Shown here in pieces: positions 1 to 7,564 of a DNA stretch of 13,343 bases. The stretch comes from Triparma columacea (taxonomy: Eukaryota; Sar; Bolidophyceae; Parmales; Triparmaceae): contig BRYA01001108.1 of the NCBI GenBank assembly GCA_030267965.1, positions 1-13,343 on the forward strand, in the 5' to 3' direction. The notes under the pieces were generated by a model. It made no database searches, was not told where the DNA came from, and saw only the letters and a program-made list of their open reading frames with translations. The position numbers were made by a program, and so were the translations under genes. Positions within the stretch are counted from its first letter, which is position 1; each line of letters begins with the position of its first letter.

Positions 1-8
1 TGGAGTAC

Positions 9-58
9 AAAAGCCCCCCGCACAACCATATCAACATGGTCGTGCGGGGGGCTTTTTT
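9..58. repeat. hairpin followed by T-run, copy 1
   Basis: Positions 9-23 pair perfectly with 42-56 (15 bp, G/C-rich core). After one A-C mismatch, 25-29 pair with 36-40, leaving a six-base loop at 30-35. The right arm runs into a T-tract ending at 58. The shape is that of a bacterial intrinsic terminator, but nothing bacterial adjoins it. It shares the string GGGGGGCTTTTTT with two further sites at about 172-185 and 482-495, so it probably belongs to a local repeat family. Function unknown. Confidence 0.75.
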
Positions 59-139
59 CATTTATGATGATAAACTGCCTGCGAGCGGCACCACATGGAC
101 GGAACGCTTCCTTAAACCCATCATATCCCCATAAATCCT

Positions 140-186
140 GCCCCCCATACACATATATCATATATGTGTATGGGGGGCTTTTTTTA
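140..186. repeat. 19-bp perfect palindrome with T-run, copy 2
   Basis: Positions 140-158 are the exact reverse complement of 160-178, centred on C159. The arms hold six C/G pairs followed by an AT-rich inner part. An eight-T run follows. The outer core matches the hairpin at 9-58 while the inner part differs, so the repeated part is the C6/G6 stem plus T-run. The palindrome lies at the left edge of the ~200-bp repeat that recurs near 465. Confidence 0.8.
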
Positions 187-360
187 TGCATCGTTTTCAA
201 TTTTCACATAAACGACCTATTCTATCAGCGTAACGTAACATTTCACCAACGTCCTCGTCTTTTAATGAATATAATTTTCATTCATTTCTTTCCCAATATT
301 TCCCGTTCCCAACTCCTCAAAAATACCAAGACAAAATGGAAAAAAAAAAATCTTCACAAA
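151..360 (+). repeat. diverged ~200-bp direct repeat, copy A
   Basis: From the palindrome centre rightwards this stretch aligns with 465-706. Shared blocks include TATATGTGTATGGGGGGC, the segment with TCACATAA and GTAACATTT, CGTCTTTTAA, TTTCCCAATATTTCCCGT and CTCCTCAAAAATAC. Copies differ by scattered substitutions and one insertion. No coding capacity is conserved. It may be a decayed mobile element or a segmental duplication. Confidence 0.7.
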
Positions 361-453
361 CACCCCCTCACACGTATAAACACCACCAACACCACCTAAC
401 TATTAAATGAAACGATAGGCGGCATTGCGCCAAATACCGTAAGCACGCTAGGC

Positions 454-495
454 TATGATATGACATATCATATATGTGTATGGGGGGCTTTTTTA
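454..495. repeat. palindrome plus G6C-T6, copy 3
   Basis: Positions 454-462 are the reverse complement of 464-472. GTGTATGGGGGGCTTTTTT follows, as in copy 2, but the C-rich left arm of copy 2 is missing. A different short palindrome occupies its place, so a hairpin is still possible. Confidence 0.6.
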
Positions 496-706
496 CGCTT
501 CGTGTTCAATTTCACATAAGCGATCTGTTCCATTGACGTAATGTAACATTTGCCAATGTCGTCGTCTTTTAAAGAGTATAGTTTGTATTTCATTTTCATT
601 GATTTATTTCCCAATATTTCCCGTCCCAAAATCCCGTCCCGATCCCGCCACCCATCTACTCCTCAAAAATACAAGACAAAATGAAAAAATAATATTCTCC
701 ACAACA
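465..706 (+). repeat. diverged ~200-bp direct repeat, copy B
   Basis: Second copy of the unit at 151-360. It carries about 30 extra bases, rich in ATCCCG-like strings, after the shared TTTCCCAATATTTCCCGT block. It then rejoins copy A at CTCCTCAAAAATAC. The two copies lie about 310 bp apart. Confidence 0.7.
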
Positions 707-718
707 AGTGTACTTTCG

Positions 719-777
719 TCGAAAATATTGTGATCCGAACAGCAACGATACTACCGGCCGTAAAATGTGGTGATTCA
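719..777 (+). repeat. 59-bp direct repeat, copy 1
   Basis: Matches 823-880 with one single-base gap and a few substitutions. Both begin TCGAAAATATTGTGATCCGA and end GTGGTGATTCA. Spacing is about 104 bp. No coding or RNA-fold signature was recognised. Confidence 0.85.
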
Positions 778-822
778 GTGAAGACGAAGTAATATCTCAT
801 GATTAGCATTTCAATTAATTCC

Positions 823-880
823 TCGAAAATATTGTGATCCGAACAGCAACGATCCTACGGCCGTAAAACGTGGTGATTCA
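823..880 (+). repeat. 58-bp direct repeat, copy 2
   Basis: Partner of the repeat at 719-777. The near identity implies a recent duplication, much younger than the flanking ~200-bp repeat pair. Confidence 0.85.
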
Positions 881-918
881 ATCTTCAAATGGTTTCCTCT
901 CCAAAGTTAAAAGCACCG

Positions 919-944
919 ACCTGAAGCAACAACCTGAAGCAACA
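919..944 (+). repeat. 13-bp perfect tandem duplication
   Basis: ACCTGAAGCAACA occurs twice head to tail at 919-931 and 932-944. It lies just beyond the 3' end of the glutamate dehydrogenase homologue, perhaps in its 3' UTR. Confidence 0.8.
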
Positions 945-986
945 AGGAGCACTTGAGGGTGTCACCTCACATTTCTTTATGATTGT

Positions 987-2828
987 TTACACGGCACCTT
1001 GTGTGGCCATGACGTTGGCAACTCTTAAGAATCCCATGATGACGCTCCCAGCGTAGAGATCACCCCTAGTGTTGAACTCGGTTGCGGTATTCTTGACCTC
1101 ATGGTATACACGGTCCATTTCCTCTTTGAGCTGCTCATCGGTGATTGTGTTGTATTGCATCCTCTCCAAACCTGACACGAGGGCTTGGCCGGTGAGACTG
1201 ATGGTAGAGGGTCCATGGACAATGCCCTGCTTCTTCAACTCCTTGCGCCCATCTTCGGTCACAGCACTGTTCCCCCCCTCGATGACACCCTCGCAACCGT
1301 TGTCGCTCAACTTCTTAGCCTCATCAGGACCAATGACGCCCATCGTGCTGCACGGAAAGCACAAGTCACAAGGAATATCCCAGATGTTCTCAGGGTCGTT
1401 GTAAGCTGCTGTGGTGGATGCGATGATGTACCTCCCCACCTTGGCCCCGCGCTCTCCCTTGACTTTGACAACGGTCCTCAGCTTCCCCCTATCGAATCCC
1501 TCAGGCTCGTAAATGTGACCAGAGGAATCGGAGAAGGTAATGGGGATGGCTCCGTACTCGAGGAGCTTTGCTGCAAGAGTCTGGGCGACCCTGCCACTTC
1601 CCACGATGAGACAACGTTTCCCCTCGAGCGAGTCGTGCTTGTCCTTTAGAAGCGCATCCGCGAAGTGAGCGACTCCGTACCCGCTTGCTTCGGGGAAACT
1701 TGGGTTCCCCCCCCAGAGGAAGCTCCGTCCATTGTTCCCAGTCTTCTGGTTAATGCGCTTGTACTGGCCGAACATGTAGCCGACCTCCGCCGCACCGCAC
1801 CCCATGCCCATATTAGGGAAGTCCTGGTCGGGTCCTACATATTTGGAAAGTTCTGTCATGTAGGATTGGCAGAAGCGCTGAATTTCAGCCTCACTCTTGT
1901 TGTAAGGGTTGAAGTCCGCACCACCGACAGCAGAACCAATGCATCGCCCAGTCAGCGCATTGGAGAAGACGGAGTCGAAGGCCAACGTTTTCAAGACGCT
2001 GCCATTCATCTTGCTGCTGAAGTGGGTGCTTCCCTATAGAAAGGGGCGATAGGAGGCGACAGAGAGCGAAAGTTAGGTCTCAGAATTTCGTGGTGGTGGT
2101 AAAACATCATGGACCCAAAAATCGCAATCTCCTTCCCCTACGCCATCACCGCCGCCGCTTTGCCACCCCCTCCCCGCCCTCACCTCATAAGGGCCTGCAG
2201 CAGAACTGTACTGAACACGGAACCCACGGTTCATACGCATAACACCGACATCGTCGATCCAGGCGACCCTGAAATGCACAAGGCGCTCGGGCTCAAGGAG
2301 CTGCTTTGCAATCCAGGCGTACTTGGGGCTGCGATCGAACACAGTGCCAAGGCAACCCAATGTGCTGCTGACTGTTGCAACAAACTCCTCCTCATGACCA
2401 TCCCTCCTGATGGCCTCCTGGACAAGCATATCAGCGGCCTCTTTACCAGTCTTGAACCTCGCGTCGCCCTCTCTCCTAAACAGAGGCTTATTTCTCCATA
2501 CTCCAGAAGACTTCATGTTGCCTGAGGTCGGGTCAGAAAGATAGATAGTTAGCAAGATATTCGGCAGACACGGGGCAAAAGTCAAAGAATACATAATGTA
2601 AGACAAAAAAAGCAGTCAAGTATAGCTCACAGCGTGCAGGAAGGTAACAAAATCCAAAGGATGCCCAACTTCGCAACTTCGCCTGAACCAAAGTTTCTCA
2701 CCATGAACTCCCTGAGTATTGTCAGTTATCAACGAGCTTTTGGTACTGAAAAGAGGTGCAATACCCCTCGCCAGAGCAACATTTCGATGGGATAGAGCCC
2801 TAGTAAGCGAAGAGAAAACCAACTTCAT
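987..2828 (-). CDS. NADP-glutamate dehydrogenase homologue with lost active-site residues
   Basis: Three exons on the minus strand: 2828-2702, 2521-2184 and 2033-987. Introns at 2701-2522 (180 nt) and 2183-2034 (150 nt) have GTGAG donors, CAG/TAG acceptors and CTAAC branch-like sites. The product is 503 aa. Residues 1 to about 30 (MKLVFSSLTRALSHRNVALA, then RG) look like a mitochondrial presequence. The rest aligns almost without gaps to hexameric NADP-type GDH, including LLEPERLVHFRVAWIDD, the Rossmann motif GSGRVA at 300-305 and DSSG at 324-327. Against Clostridium symbiosum GDH as I recall it, Lys89 is Glu155, Lys113 is Ser179, Lys125 is Val191, Asp165 is Gly231 and Asn373 is Leu435. The Ser380 equivalent, Ser442, is kept. 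The family reaction is glutamate to 2-oxoglutarate plus ammonia, but this copy cannot run it by the known mechanism. It is either a pseudoenzyme or has a new substrate. The long intact frame and good splice sites argue against a pseudogene. Confidence 0.9.
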
Positions 2829-2943
2829 GACGATACACTTTTGAGGCTTGCCTGGATTCGGAAGGAAAACAAAAAGCGAAAGGGAAATGTTTGGGGGCAG
2901 ATTGGCACGCCCGCTCGTCAGCCCAGGCAAGGGCCTCATAAGT
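2829..2943. promoter_or_regulatory. divergent promoter with mirrored start-proximal element
   Basis: Only 115 nt separate the two start codons. A related element precedes each one. On the plus strand, CCAGGCAAGGGCCTCATAAG with a final T (2923-2943) directly abuts the synthetase ATG at 2944. On the minus strand, CCAGGCAAGCCTCAAAAGT (2855-2837) lies 8 nt before the GDH-homologue ATG at 2828. They match except for a two-base insertion and one substitution. Each points at its own gene, so together they form an inverted repeat. It may be an initiator, a transcription-factor site or a 5' UTR motif. Co-expression of the two genes is an inference. Confidence 0.6.
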
Positions 2944-4310
2944 ATGTCTCACTCATCTTCTCGCACTTTTGTTCAACGGTCATCCTACCTTCTTTCTTCA
3001 CAAGTCTCTTCCTCTTTCTCGACTTTGCCATCCGTTGATGACCTTATTTCTGATGATCCTAACAACAATATAACGGAGGCGATACGATCTAAGGTAAGTT
3101 AGATAACCAGTCCGTGTATTTTGCGGCGAAATATTGTGTCGGATGTCTTAGGCCTTTCTCTGTAAGGATTGCTGCTGTACTACTTCCTTCCACAGCCTAG
3201 TGCATGCTGTCTTCCTCTGACTTACGTTCAATCTAATTCCCCTCGCTCACTGCTGCAACAATCAAAAATTATACATTTGCTCGATAGGTCGGGCGGAACC
3301 TTCACCTTCAACAAAACCACCCCCTAAACATCATCAAATCAACAATAGAGAATCACTTCAATTCCACACACTCCGAACCATTTGCACTCCACGATTCGCT
3401 TTCTCCAATGGTCTCAACGAAACACTGCTTCGATGACCTGCTCATTCCACCGGACCACGTCTCCCGTTCCTACTCAGACACCTATTACATAGATGCAGAC
3501 CACTGCCTTCGCACGCACACTTCCGCTCACCAATCTACGCTCATAGCTTCAGGGGAGAGCCAGTTCCTCTGCACGGGGGACGTCTACCGGCGTGACGAAA
3601 TCGACTCGTCCCACTATCCTGTATTCCATCAGATGGAGGGTGTGAAAATGTTTCCCCTTGACACCCCAACCAAAGTAATCGAGGACGACCTGAAAAGTGT
3701 TCTTTCGGGCATGGCAAAAACTCTATTCGGGGACGTGGAAATGCGCTGGGTGGATGCGTACTTTCCCTTCACTGAACCGTCTTATGAGCTGGAAATTTTC
3801 TTCAATGGAGAGTGGCTTGAGGTTCTGGGATCCGGGGTGATTCAGCAACAGATCATTCGCAACGCCGGTCAGGGAGAGCAACCAGGGTGGGCTTTTGGAC
3901 TGGGCCTGGAGCGACTCGCCATGGTTTTGTTCGAAATTCCAGACATTCGCCTCTTCTGGTCCTCCGACCCTCGTTTTCACCAACAGTTCAAGTCCGGCGA
4001 AATTATCAAATTCAAAGAATACAGCAAGTACCCACCTGTTCATAGGGATATATCTTTCTGGACAGGCGGCAAGGAGTTCCATCCGAACGATCTCTGCGAA
4101 ATTGTCAGAGGAGTCTGCATAGAAGAGGACCTGGTGGAGAAGGTCGAACTCATTGACGAGTTCGTTCACCCGAAGACGAAGAAAACCTCCAACTGTTTCA
4201 GAGTCACGTACAGGAGCATGGACAGGAGCTTGACGAACAAGGAGGTGGACGATATTCATTTCCAAGTGCGCGACAATGCTGTAACAGACCTCAAAATTGA
4301 AATTAGATAG
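2944..4310 (+). CDS. FARS2: mitochondrial (organellar) phenylalanyl-tRNA synthetase
   Basis: Two exons, 2944-3093 and 3288-4310, joined across a 194-nt intron (AAG|GTAAGT donor, GATAG acceptor, phase 0). The product is 390 aa, a single-chain organellar PheRS that charges tRNA-Phe. Residues 1 to about 30 are Ser/Arg-rich and lack acidic residues, like a targeting peptide. The catalytic core starts near 51 (VGRNLHLQQNHPLN). It includes RTHTSAHQ (125-132), class II motif 2 GDVYRRDEID (147-156), FHQMEG (163-168), WLEVLGSG and motif 3 GLGLERLAM (254-262). An FDX-ACB anticodon-binding domain fills about 292-390 (SKYPPVHRDISFW and FVHPKTKKTSNCFRVTY). The human enzyme is about 450 aa; this one is shorter at the N-terminus and in the insert after motif 2. 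Dual mitochondrial/plastid targeting is possible. The downstream ATG at 3408 would remove conserved core sequence, so the spliced start is preferred. Confidence 0.95.
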
Positions 4311-4323
4311 TCTGACAAAAACG

Positions 4324-6883
4324 TTAACTTCGCACCATTGTAGTAGGATACGGGGCTGCTCGTAAAGATGAGGACGAGGCTTCGTCCTCTTCGGAATTGT
4401 CATCATTTTCGTCGATCTCCTCCTCCGCATCGTCGTCGTCTTCCTCCTCCTCCCCTGATTTGTCATCGTCTTCCTCCTCCTCCTCCTCCTTCTCCTCCCC
4501 TAAATCCCCCTTCCCCCTCATCTGATGCTCAATCCTCTTTATCTCGACATTGGCAAAAAAAAGCTTGAGTTTGACCGAATGATGCGTCGCTCTTGCGCAC
4601 TGTGAGATGATAATCTTTCTCCTCTTGTTCTTCTTTCCAGCTCTAACCTCAATCTCCTCTTCTTTGAAGTCTTCTTTGAGGAGATCAAAGACGAGGAACT
4701 GCAAAACGTCTCTTTGCAGTTTGGCAACGGCAAGCATGTTTTCAAGGTATTCGTTGTGAGCCGGTGGGTTGTTCAAAAGAACGCTGTCGATGTTCAATTG
4801 CGTAAAGGCTGGATACCTGTGGTGGGGAAATTCAATGTCAACATGTTCGGATACTTCCGGGATGTCGACAGAGCGCATTTCTATCGGGATCTCATTTAAT
4901 TTTTGGATCTCCGCCCAGAGATCCATCAGTGACAATTCGTTGCAATGCTCACATTTCCAACCTTTCCACGCTCCCGAACCGTTGTTATCGTCTTCAATAG
5001 TTGGAGCCCTCATCAAAGTGAAAGTCCATTGTTCGCCCCCCCGCGGCGGGAGCTCCTCCGTTTGATTCCCATCATCATCTACCATTCTGACGATTTTGTA
5101 GAGCCCGTCATAACGGAGTACGGAAGCTTGGTGCCCAGTGGAGGAGCGTCCTTCGTGAATTAAAGGCCTGAAACTTGTTGCTTTCGCCGAACTACTTCTA
5201 AATACCCTGATTGGATTCCCGCCCTTGTAGCTCATCGCCATCGCACCACCTCCCTGCTTCCTTGTAGATGTGTACCTCAACCAGCTCAATCCGTCTCTTT
5301 CCCTCAAGTTCCCTTCGACTCTCGCCACAACAACAGCGTCTGCTCCATCATTCATGTTTCCAGAGACTCCCCTCTGATCAGAGACGTGCACAAAGGCGTC
5401 GTACATTCTCCTCCTGCTTGTCAGTGATCCTTCTGAAATCATTGAGGGAGGTTCCGGGTGTCCAAAGTTAACGCCCACCCTAGGTTTGGCGCCTTTGAGA
5501 ATGTCCTGCGAATCAGACCTGTTGCACTCTAACTTAATGACGGGATTGAGATTATTTTTTGTGGAATACAACCCACACTTTTGCCACTTCATCGGGTCGC
5601 ACGGCACACCACTGTCACTCTCAACCTTCCTCCTCCTTCCGTGTCGAAATATCATGCACGTCCTCTTTTCCGTCACATCCTTTCGCTTGGGTAGGGAGTG
5701 CTCATAGTGTTTCTGGACTTCACCGGTGAGTTCGTATCCGTCACCTTCGCCAATGTAGAGTTCAAGCTCTTCATCTCCCACCTTGTAGGCGCCCTTGGGA
5801 CGGATACAAACCGGCCGCTGAGCCTTAGATTCGACCACTACCGCTAAGACATTAGTCTCATCTTGGGTGTCGTCAGCGTGCCACGAGATAGAGTCCATCC
5901 CATTCCTGTAGCAGATGAGGTCAACGCCAATACTGAATCCGTCTTTAAGACCAAGCCCTTCAGACCATTCGCGCTCGAGGATCTCAATCTCCTTCACACA
6001 CTCTAGGGGAATGGATTTCATTTGCACTGAGTGGTAGACGAAGCCCTCGTTCCCACGTGCGTTCCTGCTAAGCAGGACATGGACACGGGGCTCAAGATAA
6101 GCCCCGCTAAACGTGTACTGACGATACAAACGGCAGTTCTCCAAGACTGCTTGTATAGTCTGCGACGACGAAAGGGTCAACCGTGGCGCTTACCAGTAAC
6201 TCTTCTGATTTTAAAAAACTCACCTCAAGTCTTCCATTTCGGGGGAGGATGCCAGGGCCGCCCTCCTTTCCCCACTTTGGAGGTACAACGATGGCGCCGG
6301 CCTCCTCGGGGAGGATACCAGGGCCGCCCTCCTTTCCCCACTTTGGAGGTAGAACGATGGCGCCAGCCTCCTCCTTCTGCCCCTGCTCCAGCAGCCTTTT
6401 CTTCTTTCTTTTATATAAAGATCTCATCTTCTTGTATCTCTTCCTCTCGAGCTTCTCGTCATACTCCCTCATCAACCTCTCCTCCTCCGTCTCTTCTCCC
6501 TCCTCCCCTTCCTCGGCAATCGCCTTCTTCTTCCTGAGTATTCCGGGGTATAAATTCAATGGGCCACCACGGTTAAGGTTGATCCGAAGCCTTTCAATAC
6601 CCTTTGGGCTGTCGATGGGTTTTGCGGCTTGGTGTGATGCAACGTTTACACGCGGTTCAGGTTAGGATTTGTGCTGTTGTTGAACAATATCTGATCATCA
6701 TGGTAAAAATCCCAGGGGATGTTACTCTCACCTGATGCCAATATATTCACCCATGAATTCCACCCCATCCCGTTCCAGGTCCGTTTCTTTCCGATGACTC
6801 GCTCTTTGACATCCTTGCTGTTCATTTTCAATATTTTGGTTGGTTAGAGCTGATCGGATTCCCAACCTCGCAAAAGTGGTCAT
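4324..6883 (-). CDS. AlkB-like Fe(II)/2OG dioxygenase fused to SRA (YDG) domain
   Basis: Preferred model has exons 6883-6732, 6608-6224 and 6159-4324, giving 790 aa with introns of 123 and 64 nt. One exon encodes AlkB and SRA together, so the fusion does not depend on splicing. AlkB (about 200-355) has [15 protein letters not shown] with the iron ligands H273 and D275, distal His in EHSLPK (H333) and the 2OG-binding RTCMIFR (R345, R351). SRA (about 405-566) has [16 protein letters not shown] near the expected methyl-cytosine pocket, and [15 protein letters not shown] pair follows at 582-585, then a helical region and an acidic tail (about 733-774). The N-terminal part has a charged helix (76-129) and a 22-residue tandem repeat (130-173). 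AlkB enzymes oxidatively remove alkyl groups from bases; SRA domains flip out 5-methylcytosine. Likely role: repair or demethylation at methylated DNA. The 5' end is uncertain. An alternative start at ATG 6831 with acceptor before 6627 gives 779 aa. The 6883 start gives a mitochondrial-like leader, [13 protein letters not shown]. Confidence 0.87.
6242..6373 (-). repeat. 66-bp coding tandem repeat (two copies)
   Basis: Two head-to-tail units, 6242-6307 and 6308-6373, differ at about three bases. They encode the 22-residue repeat with [14 protein letters not shown] in the N-terminal part of the AlkB-SRA protein. Exact 66-base periodicity keeps the frame. The period and near identity point to a recent in-frame duplication; copy number may vary between strains. 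Confidence 0.85.
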
Positions 6884-6901
6884 TTTGTGGAGAGTGGAGA
6901 G

Positions 6902-7060
6902 TCCTGTGCAGCCAGTTGGAATGTCGTTCCTGTGGATCCTGTTGTTCCTGTTTTTCCTGTAGATCCTGTGCAGCCAGTTGGACATGTTTTTCCTGTGTTT
7001 CCTGTTGGTCCTGTTGTTCCTTTAGGTCCGTCAATTCCGTCTAAGTTTACAATAAGAATC
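6902..7060 (-). pseudogene. decayed collagen-like Gly-X-Thr tract
   Basis: Minus-strand reading from about 7046 down to 6920 gives a Gly-X-Y tract, [36 protein letters not shown], with GGA and ACA codons dominating and a 9-base periodicity. One Gly is replaced by Cys. The frame breaks near 6920. The next PTGCTG unit (CCAACTGGCTGCACAGGA, 6919-6902) is one frame off, consistent with a single-base deletion relative to the same 18-mer at 6983-6966. No ATG precedes the tract before a stop, although ACTTAG near 7044 could be a splice acceptor. Such tracts occur in giant-virus, bacterial and protist surface proteins. It may be a relic or a repeat-rich leader of the AlkB-SRA gene. Confidence 0.5.
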
Positions 7061-7062
7061 AC

Positions 7063-7295
7063 AAAAATCTCAAAATGCTTTTATTGCATATTCACGCGGG
7101 ATTGAAATATAAAAAGCGCATATTTGACATACAAAACAATTTACGTTTCGTTCTGTTGTCTGTTGCTAGTGTTTACCTCCACGAAACAACTTAGTGCAAT
7201 CACCACCACCCCAAAATGTTATTTGCCAATGCCAATACTGCACTACTACTACTCATTCCCATCAACTATCTCTCGCGTCGACATACACCGCGCCT
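7063..7295. other. intergenic, no gene seen
   Basis: AT-rich sequence between the collagen-like tract and the hairpin after the small membrane protein gene. A plus-strand reading from 7124 resembles a signal peptide but starts at TTG and runs antisense through a better-supported exon, so it is not called. No RNA gene was recognised. Confidence 0.5.
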
Positions 7296-7314
7296 GCGGC
7301 AGGATGCCTGCCGC
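7296..7314 (-). promoter_or_regulatory. 3' UTR stem-loop
   Basis: GCGGCAGG and CCTGCCGC form a perfect 8-bp stem around a three-base loop. It begins 7 nt after the stop codon (7322-7324) of the small membrane protein gene on the minus strand. It is the only strong GC hairpin nearby and could stabilise or process the mRNA. Function is inferred from position only. Confidence 0.4.
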
Positions 7315-7321
7315 TCAGTTC

Positions 7322-7552
7322 TTAATCAGAAAGGGGAGGACTCAAGTAAAGGATGAGAGCAGCAAGAAGGCCCAGTCCACCAACAGGGAACAGAAGACCA
7401 CCGAAGTCTGTAGGCGATTGATTCTGGGAAGCAACGAGCATGGCGTTGGAAACCGCATCACTCATCTGGACAGCATCCACAGGGACCATGTTCACAGTAG
7501 TGGTGAAAGCAGGCTTGGTAGCACGCTGTCCTGCGACTATTGGAAGCGACAC
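7322..7552 (-). CDS. small single-span, probably plastid thylakoid protein (5' end missing)
   Basis: Only the last exon is visible, about 65-70 codons, ending in TAA. After a Thr/Ala-rich stretch (QRATKPAFTTTVNM) and a polar segment comes one strong membrane span, FGGLLFPVGGLGLLAALILY, then LSPPLSD at the end. That layout is typical of small nuclear-encoded photosystem or cytochrome b6f subunits carrying a plastid transit peptide, but I cannot name the family. The frame opens without an ATG. Upstream, TTCTAACAACTATCACCACT followed by TTCCAATAG and GCAG looks like a branch site and acceptor, so a 5' exon with the targeting sequence is expected. No exon ending in the needed phase 1 was found between here and the ankyrin gene. 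Either the first exon is very short or cryptic, or the gene is 5'-truncated. A start at the internal ATG would leave about 55 aa. The true 5' boundary is therefore open. Confidence 0.6.
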   Translation of the reverse strand: MSLPIVAGQRATKPAFTTTVNMVPVDAVQMSDAVSNAMLVASQNQSPTDFGGLLFPVGGLGLLAALILYLSPPLSD

Positions 7553-7564
7553 GAGTGGTGATAG

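Noticed and set aside
9..186. Bacterial contamination suggested by terminator-like hairpins
   Set aside because: Flanks are AT-rich and non-coding, the element recurs inside a local diverged repeat, and the contig continues into intron-containing genes.
64..399. 111-codon plus-strand frame in the repeat region
   Set aside because: It spans the palindrome and AT-rich repeat, and the related copy at 465-706 does not keep the frame.
3723..4466. 247-codon minus-strand frame
   Set aside because: It is the antisense shadow of the phenylalanyl-tRNA synthetase exon and part of the acidic-tail coding region; no domain signals.
6887..7105. Plus-strand Pro-Val repeat reading ([16 protein letters not shown])
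   Set aside because: It is the complement of the 9-base collagen-like periodicity. The Gly-X-Thr reading has a known counterpart; the Pro-Val one does not, and nothing upstream supports a gene.
7124..7561. Plus-strand frame beginning with a signal-peptide-like stretch
   Set aside because: It starts at TTG rather than ATG, has no family resemblance, and runs antisense through the better-supported minus-strand membrane-protein exon.
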